Source of the DNA: Rhizobium sp. Leaf371
GTDB taxonomy: Bacteria > Pseudomonadota > Alphaproteobacteria > Rhizobiales > Rhizobiaceae
NCBI RefSeq assembly: GCF_001424045.1
Contig: NZ_LMQB01000001.1
Coordinates: 966,083 to 1,030,082, forward strand
DNA length: 64,000 bases
Direction of reading: 5' to 3'
Every line of letters starts with the position of its first letter. Positions within the stretch are counted from its first letter, which is position 1. A model generated the notes under the pieces. The model saw only the letters and a list, made by a program, of their open reading frames with translations, did not search any database and had not been told where the DNA came from. Shown here piece by piece: positions 18,446 to 29,200 of this stretch. The position numbers were made by a program, and so were the translations under genes.

Positions 18446-20335
18446 CTATCGTTGCGCCAGCGCCGCTTCGGCCAGCTGCTGGTTGATCGAAACGCCGTAA
18501 CGGGTCTGAAGCTCGCTCACCATCTGGTCGAGGATATCGTCCCCGCTTGCCTGGGCGATCGCATCGACCTGACGGTTGTCCTGATCGAGAGCATCGCCGG
18601 CGGCGTTGTCGACGGCCGTGACCTTCAGCAGGATCTGACCTTCGCCATCCGTGCCGGCTGCGTTCGCCACAAGGCCGTTCGGGCCGCTGAATGCTGCGGT
18701 GACGGCGGCAGGCGAAAGGGCGGCGTCCTGAGCGGTGCGCCGCAGGCCCGTCTTCGTCTCCACGGCGATACCGAGTTCGGTCGCGATGGTCTGCAGGGTC
18801 TCGCCCTTTTCGACACGCGCCTTCAGTTCGGCGGCGCGCTTTGCCAGTTCGGCCCGCTGCTGCTCGGCCGTCCAGTCGGCAACGACCTTCTCGCGCGATT
18901 CGTCCAGCGTCCGGTCGCGAGCGGGCATCACATCCTCGACCTCGAACCAGACATAGCCGTCTCGGCCGAGGTTGATCGGCAGGGTGTCGCTGCCGGGATC
19001 GGTCTTGAAGACCTCGGTCAACAGTTCCTGCGGCTGCGGCAGATCGGCGATCTTGTCGCCCTGCGCGTCGTTGCCGCGGGCGTCGACTGCGGGAATGGTG
19101 ACGGCCTTGAGATTGCTTTCGGTCGCTGCATCCTGAAGCGTCGCGCCGGAGATGCGCGCATCCTCGAACTTGTCGTGGATCGCGGTGATCTCGTTGCTCG
19201 CATTGGCAAGGGCGACCTCCTGGCGGAGCTCTTCCTTGACCTCGTCAAACGGCCGGGTGACGGCGGGGCGGATATTGGTCACCCGCAGAACGACCGGGCC
19301 GAAAGCGCCATCGACCACAGGTGTGGTCCCGCCATCCGTAGCCACGGCAAAGGCGGCGTCGCCGAGCTTTGCGTCCGGCACGCGCTCGCGCGTGAAATCG
19401 CCCAAGAGAACATCGCTGGAGGTCTTGCCCTGCTCGGCCACCAGCGCATCGAACGTCGTGCCGGCAGCAAGCTTCACGGCGGCGGCATCGGCATCGGCGC
19501 GGGTCGTGAAGGTCAACTGCTCGACCGTGCGCGTTTCCGGCGTGCTGAAGCTCGCCTTGCGCTTCTCGTAGTCGGCGCGCAACTCGTCGTCGGTGACGCC
19601 CGCCGGGTTGGCGATGTCGGTCGGCTCGAGCTTCACATAGGAGATCTTGCGGAATTCGGGGGCGCGGTATTCGGCCTTGTGCTCCTCGAACCAGGGCGCC
19701 AGGACATCGTCGGCAGGCGCCTTGATCGGATCGACATTGGCATTGGAAAGCAGCAGGTAATCGACCGAGCGCGTTTCGTTCTGGTATGTCTTCAGCGCGT
19801 CGGTGAGAACGGCGGGCGCCTTGAAGCCATCCGACAGCGCCTCGACGATCTGCGAGCGCACCGCAACCTGGCTGCGGTTCGTGATGTAATCGACTTCGCG
19901 CAGGCCGGCATTGCGCAGCACGCTGGAGAAGATGGTGCGATCGAACTGTCCGTTAACAGCGCGGAAGGCGGGGTCCTGGCTGATCAGCGTCGCCAGCCGA
20001 TCCTGCGACAGGCCGAGGTTCATATCGCTCGACAGCTGGTCGAGCGTCGCGCCGGCCACGAGCTGCGAATAGACCTGCGCCTCGACGCCGAAGGCGCGGG
20101 CCTGGTCGCGCGACAGGCGGGTGCCGAACTGGCGCGAGAGCTGGGCCAGTTGCCGCTCATAGGCAAGCCGGAAGTCTGCGGGGGAAACCTTGACGTCGCC
20201 GACCGTCACGACCGCCGTGGCGGAACTCGGCGCGATCGAGGACGAGACGCCCCAGACGGCGAACGATGCGACGAGAACGATCAACAGGCCCTTGACGACC
20301 CATGTCTGGGCGCCTCTCCTCAGCATTTCCAACAT
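18446..20335 (-). CDS. PpiD-like membrane-anchored peptidyl-prolyl isomerase
   Basis: The 629-residue protein starts with an N-terminal transmembrane anchor ([20 protein letters not shown], about residues 11-30). A SurA-N-like chaperone region follows ([22 protein letters not shown], then QDRLATLI), then a central parvulin domain around 250-360 and a second half rich in Ala/Glu/Asp. PpiD-type proteins help outer-membrane and secreted proteins fold at the periplasmic face. The start at 20335 follows GAGGTG; a downstream M (LRRGAQTW) is possible. It heads the trpD-trpC-moaC-moeA run. Confidence 0.88.
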   Translation of the reverse strand: MLEMLRRGAQTWVVKGLLIVLVASFAVWGVSSSIAPSSATAVVTVGDVKVSPADFRLAYERQLAQLSRQFGTRLSRDQARAFGVEAQVYSQLVAGATLDQLSSDMNLGLSQDRLATLISQDPAFRAVNGQFDRTIFSSVLRNAGLREVDYITNRSQVAVRSQIVEALSDGFKAPAVLTDALKTYQNETRSVDYLLLSNANVDPIKAPADDVLAPWFEEHKAEYRAPEFRKISYVKLEPTDIANPAGVTDDELRADYEKRKASFSTPETRTVEQLTFTTRADADAAAVKLAAGTTFDALVAEQGKTSSDVLLGDFTRERVPDAKLGDAAFAVATDGGTTPVVDGAFGPVVLRVTNIRPAVTRPFDEVKEELRQEVALANASNEITAIHDKFEDARISGATLQDAATESNLKAVTIPAVDARGNDAQGDKIADLPQPQELLTEVFKTDPGSDTLPINLGRDGYVWFEVEDVMPARDRTLDESREKVVADWTAEQQRAELAKRAAELKARVEKGETLQTIATELGIAVETKTGLRRTAQDAALSPAAVTAAFSGPNGLVANAAGTDGEGQILLKVTAVDNAAGDALDQDNRQVDAIAQASGDDILDQMVSELQTRYGVSINQQLAEAALAQR

Positions 20336-20467
20336 TAGACTGCGCACCTCAACCGAAAAAACCACGCGTTCGCCCCGTGGCAAACCGTGTCGTTCCTTAC
20401 TGCATAAATTTCGAAATCGGAATCAATTTCAGGAGAAATTGCAAAGGCCGTCGAACGACGCCTCCGG

Positions 20468-22231
20468 TCAGTCCGGCGCGCGTGCCCCGGTTGTAACCAG
20501 TCCATTGCGGATGAAGGCCTCATAGCAGGGCGTCAGCGTCATTCGGCTGTGCGTGGGAAGAAGGGCCGGCGCGTAGAGTTCGAGCAGCCTCGTCTGCGTT
20601 GGCGTTGCCGGGCAGGTCGGCATCAGAGCGAGATCGACCGTGCGGATCGCCTCCTCCTCCGCCGCGCCCGGGGGCGGGACGGCCCGTGTCGGATCGGCAC
20701 CGACCGCAATGGAACGCGGTGCCTGCCGGCCCATCAGCCACGGGAACGGATTGACGAAGTCGATGGACATGACCGTTTCGAATCGGATGCCCTTTCGAGC
20801 CTCCAGGGCGAGGACGGCCGAGATGGCGCGATCGGCATTTTCGAGCCAGGCCCACTGGAAGTCGAAATCGCTGAACAGCAGGACGGAAAACGGCTCTCCG
20901 GCGGCGGCAAGCTGATCGAAGGCCTTCCGGTTTTCAACGAACATCGTCTCCATCAGCCGGGCCCGGGCCGCAAACTCCGGTCGGATCTTAAAAGCGCCGA
21001 GCGTTCGCAGGTTCTGGTGGTCGAGGCGCACCGTGCCCAGCATGCCGACCGCGGCGCGGCTGGCCTTCTGCACGACGAGAAGGGCCGGAGGAAGGACCAC
21101 CGCGAGCGCCAGCACGGCGACGACGCCGGAGCGCGCCGTCGGCCCATGGCGGCGGAATTGATCGACGGCGACGGCGAGAAGAAGCGGAAAGAGGAAGATC
21201 AGCGGCTGGCTGCCGGTGTTCTGGCTTTCGAAGAACAGGCCCGCAAGGAGGAATGCGGAAATCCAGACGAACGGCAGATCAAAAAGTGCGGAGATCGACT
21301 CGACCGAGGGATGCGAGGATGCCCGGCGCAGCGTCTGGCTGACAAGGGAGAGATTGGTGATGAGAAGCGCCAGGCACAGCCCGGCCGTGGCGAGCGAGAC
21401 GCCGATATTCATCGAGCCGGCCCGGAGCAGGCGCGGCAGAAGTGTTTCATCGTTGAGGTCGAGGAGGGCGAGGATATCGGCGAGATAGGCGGAGACGATG
21501 CCGGTCGAGAGTTCAAGCACGACGAGCACCCCGACGAAGATGCCGGCCGCGATCGCCGCAAGCCTCAGGCTGAGCCGCCCGGCCAGGACCGCCATCGTGC
21601 ACAGGATCGCGCCAGTGACGATGCCGGTGATCTTGGTGAAGAACAGTGCGAGCATGGAGACCGCCACGATGCCGCAGAGCTTTCGGCCGTCCTTGACGAA
21701 GACCAGGGCTGCCGACAGCACATAGAGGATCTGGCAAACCTGGCGATTGTAGATGCCGAAGCCCTCGGCACCGGGATAGGGGTAGAAGCTGCCGATGTTG
21801 AAGGGCAGGAGGGAATAGAGGAGAAACGGGGCGATGAGGGCAAAGGCGAGCGCGGTCGAGCCGCGCTGCACATCCGTCAGGATCACCGCCATCAGCGGCG
21901 CGGTGACCACGAGGAGCGACCAGGCGGACACGAGCAAGGGGTGCCCCTCGGGGAAGAGCCGGTTCAGCCCCGCAAAGAGGTAATAGCCAAGGGCACCGAC
22001 CGGCGCGAAGAAATCGACGGAGGGGATCTGGCCGCTGGCGATCCGGTTGGTCACGTCGAGATAGATGTAGAGATCCCACATCATCGGACCGATGAGCTGG
22101 GGGATGGTGGTGAGGAGCGCAAGGGGCAGCACGAGGAGGGCCGCGGCAAGCGCCAGAACCGGCGCCGATCGCTTCAGCCGAAACCGACGGCGCTCCGGCG
22201 CTGCGCGCATGTCCTTCGCGACGGATGCCAT
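20468..22231 (-). CDS. Polytopic membrane protein, glycosyltransferase-like
   Basis: The 587-residue protein has about ten to twelve hydrophobic segments in its first 400 residues and a soluble C-terminal part of about 180 residues. The acidic MMWDLYIYLDVTNRIASGQIPSVDFFAPVG, right after the first helix, resembles the catalytic loop of GT-C or ArnT-like transferases. That would suggest transfer of sugar from a lipid carrier, but I cannot assign a family. GAGGCG lies four bases before the ATG at 22231; a longer start at 22243 is possible. It lies alone between ppiD and glmU. Confidence 0.7.
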   Translation of the reverse strand: MASVAKDMRAAPERRRFRLKRSAPVLALAAALLVLPLALLTTIPQLIGPMMWDLYIYLDVTNRIASGQIPSVDFFAPVGALGYYLFAGLNRLFPEGHPLLVSAWSLLVVTAPLMAVILTDVQRGSTALAFALIAPFLLYSLLPFNIGSFYPYPGAEGFGIYNRQVCQILYVLSAALVFVKDGRKLCGIVAVSMLALFFTKITGIVTGAILCTMAVLAGRLSLRLAAIAAGIFVGVLVVLELSTGIVSAYLADILALLDLNDETLLPRLLRAGSMNIGVSLATAGLCLALLITNLSLVSQTLRRASSHPSVESISALFDLPFVWISAFLLAGLFFESQNTGSQPLIFLFPLLLAVAVDQFRRHGPTARSGVVAVLALAVVLPPALLVVQKASRAAVGMLGTVRLDHQNLRTLGAFKIRPEFAARARLMETMFVENRKAFDQLAAAGEPFSVLLFSDFDFQWAWLENADRAISAVLALEARKGIRFETVMSIDFVNPFPWLMGRQAPRSIAVGADPTRAVPPPGAAEEEAIRTVDLALMPTCPATPTQTRLLELYAPALLPTHSRMTLTPCYEAFIRNGLVTTGARAPD

Positions 22232-22448
22232 GGATCGCCTCAACGCGGCTGAGTTGTCGAACTGTCCTGCTTATCGCATCGCGATCTTTTCATCGCGTTA
22301 ACGGGCAATCATTGGGACGATCCGCCGAAGCCTTCAACAGGAGCGGCAAAGATCGACGCGCGCAAATCCGCTTCGCAAAACCGGCCCTTTTGTTCTATGA
22401 GGCAGACGATAGGCCCGGCGCCCCGGCCGGACGAGAGTGGAGACACCG

Positions 22449-23831
22449 ATGAGCAACACCCGCACCGCCGAAGCCCGCTCCTGTTTGGCCGTCGTTCTCG
22501 CTGCCGGCGAGAGCACACGGATGAAGTCCTCCATCTCCAAGGTGCTTCATCCCGTCGCCGGCCGTGCGATGATCGCGCATGTGATGGAGGCGCTCGCCGA
22601 TGCCGGGATCGAGGCCGCCGCCCTGGTCGTGGGGCGCGATGCCGATGCGGTCGTCGCCGCCGCACAACGGGCGGATCTGCCCGTCAGCACCCATCTGCAG
22701 ACACAGCGCCTCGGGACGGGGCATGCCGTGCTCGCGGCGCGCGCGGCGATCGCCAAGGGCTATGACGACGTCCTCGTCGTCTTCGGCGATACGCCGCTGA
22801 TCACGGCCGGCCCTCTCAAGGCAGCGCGCGAGCGGCTGGCGGCCGGCGACGATGTGGTCGTCATCGGCTTTCACACGGACCGGCCGACCGGCTATGGCCG
22901 GCTGATCATCGAGAACGACGCCTTGCTTGCGATCCGCGAGGAGAAGGACGCCTCCGAGGCCGAGCGGGCCATCACCTACTGCAATGGCGGGCTGATGGCG
23001 ATGAACGGCCGGCGGGCGCTCGACTTTCTCGACGCGATCGGCAACGCCAATGCCAAGGGCGAATACTACCTGACGGACGCGGTGGAAGTGGCACGTGCGG
23101 CCGGCGCCCGGACGATCGCGATCGAAGCGCCCGAGACCGAACTGATGGGGTGCAACACTCGCGCGGAACTGGCCGTTATCGAAGCGGCCTGGCAGGCGCG
23201 CCGGCGTCATGCGCTGATGATCTCCGGCGTCTCGATGATCGCGCCCGAAACCGTCTTTCTGTCCCATGATACGCAGCTCGCGCAGGATGTGCTCGTCGAG
23301 CCCAACGTCGTCTTCGGACCGGGCGTGACCGTGGAACGCGACGCCGTCATTCATGCCTTCTCGCATCTCGAAGGCGCGCATGTTTCTGCGGGCGCGACCG
23401 TCGGTCCCTATGCACGGCTTCGGCCGGGCGCGCATCTCGGAGAACACGCCAAGGTCGGCAATTTCTGCGAGATCAAGAAGGCGGAGATCGGCGCGGGCGC
23501 CAAGGTGAACCATCTGACCTATATCGGCGATGCTTTCGTCGGCGCCGACACCAATATCGGCGCCGGTACCGTCACCTGCAATTATGATGGCGTGAACAAG
23601 CACATCACCCGCATCGGCGCCAAGGCGTTCATCGGTTCGAATTCCTCGCTGGTGGCGCCCGTTACGATCGGCGATGGCGCTCTGGTCGCGTCCGGCAGTG
23701 TCATCACCGACGACGTGCCGGACGACGCTGCGGCCTTCGGTCGGGCACGGCAGACGATCAAGCCGGGCCGCGCGAAGCTGCTGCGGGAGCGGTATCTGGC
23801 AGAAAAGGCCGCGAAAAGCCCCAAGGGCTGA
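22449..23831 (+). CDS. glmU: Bifunctional GlmU (UDP-GlcNAc synthesis)
   Basis: The 460-residue enzyme acetylates glucosamine-1-P and joins it to UTP, giving UDP-GlcNAc for peptidoglycan and lipid A. The N-terminal uridylyltransferase half has [25 protein letters not shown] and [11 protein letters not shown]. The C-terminal half is a left-handed beta-helix with hexapeptide repeats and the acetyltransferase blocks [13 protein letters not shown] and NYDGVNKH. The start at 22449 follows GTGGAGA; a GTG at 22437 is an alternative. glmS follows, so two steps of the pathway are adjacent. Confidence 0.96.
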   Translation: MSNTRTAEARSCLAVVLAAGESTRMKSSISKVLHPVAGRAMIAHVMEALADAGIEAAALVVGRDADAVVAAAQRADLPVSTHLQTQRLGTGHAVLAARAAIAKGYDDVLVVFGDTPLITAGPLKAARERLAAGDDVVVIGFHTDRPTGYGRLIIENDALLAIREEKDASEAERAITYCNGGLMAMNGRRALDFLDAIGNANAKGEYYLTDAVEVARAAGARTIAIEAPETELMGCNTRAELAVIEAAWQARRRHALMISGVSMIAPETVFLSHDTQLAQDVLVEPNVVFGPGVTVERDAVIHAFSHLEGAHVSAGATVGPYARLRPGAHLGEHAKVGNFCEIKKAEIGAGAKVNHLTYIGDAFVGADTNIGAGTVTCNYDGVNKHITRIGAKAFIGSNSSLVAPVTIGDGALVASGSVITDDVPDDAAAFGRARQTIKPGRAKLLRERYLAEKAAKSPKG

Positions 23832-23961
23832 CACACGCGGCAGATTGGAGGCGGCGTTACCGGCTGATACCGAAAGTGACGGTGGGCCGGTTGCTCCGCG
23901 CGAGAAAAACGGTAGTCACCTTGGTCCTTGAGGTCTGCGGCTAACAATATCGGAGAAGTTC

Positions 23962-25788
23962 ATGTGCGGCATCGTCGGCATCGTCGGAGCACGGCCCGTA
24001 TCGGAGAGGCTGGTCGGTGCCCTCAAGCGGCTCGAATATCGCGGCTATGATTCGGCCGGCGTCGCCACGATCCATGACGGCCAGCTCGAGCGGCGGCGGG
24101 CCGAGGGCAAGCTGTTCAACCTGGAAACGAAGCTCGCCGGCGATCCGCTTCCCGGCATGATCGGCATTGGGCACACCCGCTGGGCGACGCATGGCGCGCC
24201 GACGGAGAACAACGCCCATCCGCATTTCACCGATGGCGTCGCCGTCGTGCACAACGGCATCATCGAGAACTTTTCCGAGATCAAGGACGCACTGATCGCT
24301 GACGGCGCGACCTTCTCCACGCAGACGGACACCGAGGTCGTCGCGCAGCTGCTCGCCAAGTTTCGACGGCACGGGCTGGACGCGAAGGAGGCCATGCAGG
24401 CAATGCTGCGCTCCGTCACCGGCGCCTACGCGCTGGCGGTTCTGTTCGCCGATACGCCGGCCACGATTCTCGCGGCCCGCTCCGGCCCGCCGCTGGCGGT
24501 CGGTTATGGCCGGGACGAGATGTTTCTCGGCTCGGACGCGATCGCGCTCGCGCCCTTCACCAACGAGATCACCTATCTCAACGACGGCGACTGGGCGGTG
24601 CTGACCGCCGATGGCGTCGAAATTCTCGACCATGACGGCAACCGCGTGGCGCGGCCGCGCCAAGTGTCGATCGCCGCCGCCTATATGGTGGACAAGGGCA
24701 ATCACCGGCACTTCATGGAAAAGGAGATCTACGAGCAGCCGGAGGTCATTTCGCACGCGCTCGGGCACTATGTCGATTTCACTGAAAACCGGGTGAGCGC
24801 CGCTGCCTCGGCGATCGATTTCGCGCGCATCCCGAGCCTTGCCATCTCGGCCTGCGGCACGGCCTATCTCGCCGGGCTCATCGGCAAATACTGGTTCGAA
24901 CGCTATGCGCGACTGCCGGTCGAAATCGATGTCGCTTCCGAGTTCCGCTATCGCGACATTCCCCTGTCGCCCGATGCAGCCGCATTGTTCATCTCGCAGT
25001 CCGGGGAAACCGCGGACACGCTCGCCTCGCTGCGCTACTGCAAGGATCTGGGCCTGACGATCGGCGCGGTCGTCAACGCCCGCGAATCGACCATCGCACG
25101 CTCGTCGGACGCTGTCTTTCCGATCCTCGCCGGCCCGGAGATCGGGGTCGCCTCCACCAAGGCCTTCACCTGCCAGCTGGCGGTGCTCGCCGCGCTCGCC
25201 ATCGGGGCGGGACGCGCCCGGGGTGTGATTTCCGTCGAGCAGGAACGCGTTCTCGTGCGGCACCTCGCCGAAATGCCGCGCATCATGGCGAAGGTGCTCA
25301 ACGCCATCCAGCCGAAGATGGAGAGTCTGGCGCGGGACCTCTCCAAATGCCGGGATGTGCTGTATCTCGGCCGCGGCACCAGCTTTCCCCTCGCCATGGA
25401 AGGCGCGCTGAAACTCAAGGAAATCTCCTATATCCATGCGGAAGGCTATGCCGCCGGCGAACTGAAGCATGGGCCGATCGCGCTGATCGACGAAAACATG
25501 CCGGTGATCGTCATCGCGCCGCATGACAGGTTCTTCGAGAAAACCATCTCGAACATGCAGGAGGTCGCCGCACGCGGCGGTCGGATCATCTTCATCACGG
25601 ACGAGCAGGGGGCGAGCGCCTCCAAGCTCGAAACCATGAGCACGATCGTCCTGCCGAACGTCGACGAGCTGATCGCGCCGATGATCTTCTCGCTGCCGAT
25701 CCAGCTTCTGGCCTACCACACCGCCGTGTTCATGGGCACGGATGTCGATCAGCCGCGCAATCTCGCAAAGTCCGTGACGGTCGAATAG
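23962..25788 (+). CDS. glmS: Glucosamine-6-phosphate synthase GlmS
   Basis: The 608-residue enzyme makes glucosamine-6-phosphate from fructose-6-P and glutamine. Its N-terminal nucleophile Cys is directly after Met (MCGIVGIVG). Glutaminase blocks (RGYDSAG, GHTRWATHG) are intact. Two SIS domains carry the sugar-phosphate-binding ISACGTAYLAG, ISQSGETADT and the C-terminal DQPRNLAKSVTVE. The start at 23962 follows GGAGAAG. The 130-bp gap after glmU may hold its own promoter. Confidence 0.97.
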   Translation: MCGIVGIVGARPVSERLVGALKRLEYRGYDSAGVATIHDGQLERRRAEGKLFNLETKLAGDPLPGMIGIGHTRWATHGAPTENNAHPHFTDGVAVVHNGIIENFSEIKDALIADGATFSTQTDTEVVAQLLAKFRRHGLDAKEAMQAMLRSVTGAYALAVLFADTPATILAARSGPPLAVGYGRDEMFLGSDAIALAPFTNEITYLNDGDWAVLTADGVEILDHDGNRVARPRQVSIAAAYMVDKGNHRHFMEKEIYEQPEVISHALGHYVDFTENRVSAAASAIDFARIPSLAISACGTAYLAGLIGKYWFERYARLPVEIDVASEFRYRDIPLSPDAAALFISQSGETADTLASLRYCKDLGLTIGAVVNARESTIARSSDAVFPILAGPEIGVASTKAFTCQLAVLAALAIGAGRARGVISVEQERVLVRHLAEMPRIMAKVLNAIQPKMESLARDLSKCRDVLYLGRGTSFPLAMEGALKLKEISYIHAEGYAAGELKHGPIALIDENMPVIVIAPHDRFFEKTISNMQEVAARGGRIIFITDEQGASASKLETMSTIVLPNVDELIAPMIFSLPIQLLAYHTAVFMGTDVDQPRNLAKSVTVE

Positions 25789-25800
25789 CCGAGGCTGAGC

Positions 25801-25835
25801 GCAGTTGCAGCATGAACTGCTGCACTGCGGCTTTT
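25801..25835 (+). terminator. Possible terminator after glmS
   Basis: GCAGTTGCAGCA pairs with TGCTGCACTGC (one bulged T) around TGAAC and is followed by GG-CTTTTG. The T-tract is short, so efficiency is uncertain. Confidence 0.5.
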
Positions 25836-25904
25836 GCCATTGTCCGCCCGGCCGCAACGCCATATCATCTCTGATGGCTGCACATCAGCGCCGATGGAAT
25901 CAGC

Positions 25905-26615
25905 ATGACGGAAGCTCCGACGCGTATTTCTTTTGCCACCCGGCTGCGAAACAACTTTCTCGCCGGGCTGGTCATCTGCGCGCCGATCGCGATCACCCTG
26001 TGGCTGACCTGGAGCTTCGTGCGCTGGGCCGACAGCTGGGTGAAGCCCTATATTCCCGCGCGCTACAATCCGGACAGTTATCTGAATTTCGCGGTGCCCG
26101 GTTTCGGCCTGCTGATTGCCCTGATCATGATCACGATCATCGGATTTCTCGGCAAGAATCTCATCGGCCGATCGATCGTCAATGTCGGCGAGCAGGTGCT
26201 GAACCGCACGCCGCTGGTGCGCGGTCTTTATAAAAGCCTGAAGCAGATTTTCGAGACGGTGCTGAAGGAGCAGGGCACGCCCTTTAACAAGGCGGCCCTG
26301 ATCGAGTATCCGAGCGCCGGGCTCTGGTCGCTGGTCTTCATCTCCACCGATGCGAAAGGCGAGATCGCCTCGAAATTCGATGCGATGGGACGCGACATGG
26401 TGGCCTGTTTCATGCCGCCGACGCCGGTGCCGACCGCCGGCTTCCTCGTCTTCGTCCAGCGCGAGAAAATCGTTCCGCTCGACATGAGCGCCGAGGATGC
26501 GGCCAAGCTCGTCATCTCGGTCGGCCTGGTCACCCCGCCCGAAGGCGGGCCTGTCGCCACGACGCGCAAGGGACGCAAGGTCCCAGAGCCTGTGCCCGCT
26601 GTGATCGAATCCTGA
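25905..26615 (+). CDS. DUF502 membrane protein
   Basis: The 236-residue protein has two transmembrane segments near the N-terminus (about 15-35 and 63-85). A conserved-looking soluble part follows, with VNVGEQVLNRTPLVRGLYKSLKQI and CFMPPTPVPTAGFLVFVQRE. These are features of the DUF502 family, whose function is unknown. The start at 25905 has a weak GGAA site. It lies between glmS and the convergent recG. Confidence 0.85.
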   Translation: MTEAPTRISFATRLRNNFLAGLVICAPIAITLWLTWSFVRWADSWVKPYIPARYNPDSYLNFAVPGFGLLIALIMITIIGFLGKNLIGRSIVNVGEQVLNRTPLVRGLYKSLKQIFETVLKEQGTPFNKAALIEYPSAGLWSLVFISTDAKGEIASKFDAMGRDMVACFMPPTPVPTAGFLVFVQREKIVPLDMSAEDAAKLVISVGLVTPPEGGPVATTRKGRKVPEPVPAVIES

Positions 26616-26618
26616 TCC

Positions 26619-28724
26619 TCAACCGGCCCGCAGAAACCGGATCGCCTCGTCACGGCGGTGAAGGTACAAAAGCGTGCGCAAGGCTTCGCCGCGCGGCGTC
26701 GTCAGGTCGGGATCGCGCTCGATGACATAGGCGGCGTCCTTGCGCGCAATCTCCAGAAGATCCGAGTGCGCTTCAAGGCTTGCAATACGAAAGCCGGGCG
26801 TGCCCGATTGCCGCGTGCCGAGCAGCTCGCCTTCGCCGCGCAGCTTCAGATCCTCTTCGGCGATCACGAAGCCATCCTCGGTATCGCGCAGGATCGACAG
26901 GCGCGAATGCGCCGTCTGGCTGAGGGGCCCCTTGTAAAGCAGAATGCAGCTCGATGCCTCGTCGCCGCGCCCGACGCGACCGCGCAACTGGTGGAGCTGC
27001 GCCAGGCCGAAGCGCTCCGCATGCTCGATCACCATGATCGTCGCGTCGGGAACGTCGACGCCGACCTCGACCACGGTCGTGGCGACGAGCAGCCGCGTCT
27101 CGCCGTTCTTGAAGGCGAGCATGGCGGCATCCTTGTCCGGACCGGCCATGCGGCCATGGATGAGACCGGCGACGGGTCCGAGGCGCGCGACGAGGATCCT
27201 GAATCGCTCGTCCGCGGACATGAGATCCGAAAGCTCGGATTCTTCGACCAGCGGGCAGATCCAGTAGATCTTCTTGCCGTCTTCGATGGCCGCGCGGAGG
27301 CGTTCGACGACGTCGTCCAGCCGCTCCGTCGGCAGCGTGACGGTCTGGATCGGCTTGCGGCCCGCCGGCTTCTCGGTGAGCTTGGAGACGTCCATATCGC
27401 CGAAGGCGGCAAGCACCAGCGTGCGCGGGATCGGCGTAGCGGTCATCACCAGCATATGCGGCGACACGCCCTTGGCCGTCAGCCGGAGGCGCTGGTGGAC
27501 GCCGAAGCGGTGCTGTTCATCGACGACGGCGAGCAGCAGGCGATGAAAGGCGACGGTGTCCTGGAACAGGGCATGCGTGCCGATCACGATATCGGTCTCG
27601 CCCGAGGCCAGCCGATCGAGCACCGCATCGCGCTCGCGGCTCTTGGTCCGGCCGGTGAGCACGTCGATCCTCACGCCTGCGGGGCCCGCAAGTCGGCTGA
27701 GCGTCGTGAAATGCTGGCGGGCGAGAATTTCCGTCGGGGCCATCAGCGCCGCCTGTCCGCCGGCTTCGACGGCCGCCAGCATCGCCATCAGCGCGACCGC
27801 CGTCTTGCCCGAGCCGACATCGCCCTGGAGAAGCCGCAGCATGCGCTCCTCCCGTGCCATATCGGCGAGGATGTCGGCAACGGCTGCCGTCTGGCTTCCG
27901 GTCAGGGAGAAGGGCAGCGCGGAGATGACGGGGACGCTGAGGGCGCCAGTCGCCTTGACCGGCGTGCCCGGGAGCGCGCGAAGGCGCTGGCGAACGAGCG
28001 AGAGCGATAATTGCCCGGCGAGGAACTCGTCATAGGCAAGGCGCCGCCTTGCGGGAGCGCGTGGATCGATATCGCTCGCGTCGCGCGGCTCGTGAAGAGC
28101 GATGAACGCCTCGCGCGCCGTGAGAAGTTCCTGTTTTTCTAGGAGCGCCTCGTCCAGCCATTCGGGAAAGTGCGGCAGACGGGTGAGGGCTGCCTCGACG
28201 GTCCGCCGCAAGGTTTTTGGCGAAAGCCCCGCCGTCAGCCCGTAGACCGGCTCGACGAGGGCCATGGTGTCTGCGTCTTCCTCGCGCACCATCAGGTCCG
28301 GATGCACCATGGAGGCCCGACCGTTGAACCAGTCGACCTTGCCCGAGACGATGACGATATCGTCGATCGGCAGTTGCTTCTCCAGCCAGTTGCCCTTGAC
28401 CTTGAAGAAAGTCAGCGCCAGCTCACCCGTATCGTCCTGCAGCATGACGCGATAGGGCATTGAGGAGCGACCGGGCGGCGGCGGCAGGTGACGATCGACC
28501 CGGCCCTTGATGGTGACGATGGCGCCGGCCAGCGCATGTGCCACGCCGGGCTGGTGACGGCGGTCCACGATCGAGTGCGGCGCGTGAAAGAGCAGATCCA
28601 CCACACGGCAGTCCTCGATGCTCTCCCGATTGAAAAGCCGGGCCAGGAATTCGCCGACTTTGGGACCAACGCCGGGCAGCGTATCGAGCGAGGCGAAAAG
28701 CGGGTCGAGAAGGGCAGGGCGCAT
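26619..28724 (-). CDS. recG: ATP-dependent DNA helicase RecG
   Basis: The 701-residue helicase reverses stalled replication forks and branch-migrates Holliday junctions. An N-terminal OB-fold wedge domain (about 55-150) precedes an SF2 core with GDVGSGKTAVALMA (motif I), VVDEQHRFG (DEQH box), MTATPIPRTL and QLRGRVGRG. The start at 28724 (MRPALLDPLFASLDTLPGVGPK) matches RecG N-termini I recall. The gene is divergent from sdhE-mfd. Confidence 0.96.
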   Translation of the reverse strand: MRPALLDPLFASLDTLPGVGPKVGEFLARLFNRESIEDCRVVDLLFHAPHSIVDRRHQPGVAHALAGAIVTIKGRVDRHLPPPPGRSSMPYRVMLQDDTGELALTFFKVKGNWLEKQLPIDDIVIVSGKVDWFNGRASMVHPDLMVREEDADTMALVEPVYGLTAGLSPKTLRRTVEAALTRLPHFPEWLDEALLEKQELLTAREAFIALHEPRDASDIDPRAPARRRLAYDEFLAGQLSLSLVRQRLRALPGTPVKATGALSVPVISALPFSLTGSQTAAVADILADMAREERMLRLLQGDVGSGKTAVALMAMLAAVEAGGQAALMAPTEILARQHFTTLSRLAGPAGVRIDVLTGRTKSRERDAVLDRLASGETDIVIGTHALFQDTVAFHRLLLAVVDEQHRFGVHQRLRLTAKGVSPHMLVMTATPIPRTLVLAAFGDMDVSKLTEKPAGRKPIQTVTLPTERLDDVVERLRAAIEDGKKIYWICPLVEESELSDLMSADERFRILVARLGPVAGLIHGRMAGPDKDAAMLAFKNGETRLLVATTVVEVGVDVPDATIMVIEHAERFGLAQLHQLRGRVGRGDEASSCILLYKGPLSQTAHSRLSILRDTEDGFVIAEEDLKLRGEGELLGTRQSGTPGFRIASLEAHSDLLEIARKDAAYVIERDPDLTTPRGEALRTLLYLHRRDEAIRFLRAG

Positions 28725-28879
28725 CGGGGAACTTCACTTGACGAAACGGACTTTGGCAAGGCTGACAAGTCGGCGTGCAGCGTTTATAGGAGCGGCGGGA
28801 CCGTGGCAGCAAGGCTCAATTTCCGCTCGTCCCGAACGACGGTCACGGCACCGGTTACCCGCCGCAAGAGGGACAGTCC

Positions 28880-29200
28880 ATGACAGGCATCACCCGCACC
28901 AGTGCCGATCTCGATCTGCGCCGCCGCAAGATTCTCTTTCGCGCGTGGCATCGCGGGCTGCGCGAGATGGATCTCGTCTTCGGGCAGTTCGCCGACAATG
29001 AGCTTGCCGATCTGCCGGATAGCGATCTCGACGAACTGGAGCGCATCATGTCCGAGGAAGACAACGACCTGGTAAAATGGATTCTGGGCGAGCGTGACCT
29101 GCCCGATCATTTCCGCACGCCGCTCTTTGCCCGCATTTCCGCCTACCGCCCGGATTTCGAACCGCATACGGGACCGGCGGCCACAGGATCTTCTGAATGA
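28880..29200 (+). CDS. sdhE: Succinate dehydrogenase assembly factor SdhE (DUF339)
   Basis: The 106-residue protein helps attach FAD to the succinate dehydrogenase flavoprotein. The diagnostic RAWHRGLREMDLVFGQFAD lies near residues 21-39, with the family's RGxxE core, followed by acidic ELERIMSEEDNDLVKWI. The start at 28880 follows GAGGGAC. Its stop overlaps the mfd start (ATGA at 29197), so the two are coupled, an arrangement I recall in rhizobia. Confidence 0.93.
   Translation: MTGITRTSADLDLRRRKILFRAWHRGLREMDLVFGQFADNELADLPDSDLDELERIMSEEDNDLVKWILGERDLPDHFRTPLFARISAYRPDFEPHTGPAATGSSE

Noticed and set aside
23832-23961. Possible glmS ribozyme before glmS
   Set aside because: The spacer is about 130 bp and I could not find the conserved ribozyme core; the ribozyme is known mainly from Firmicutes.
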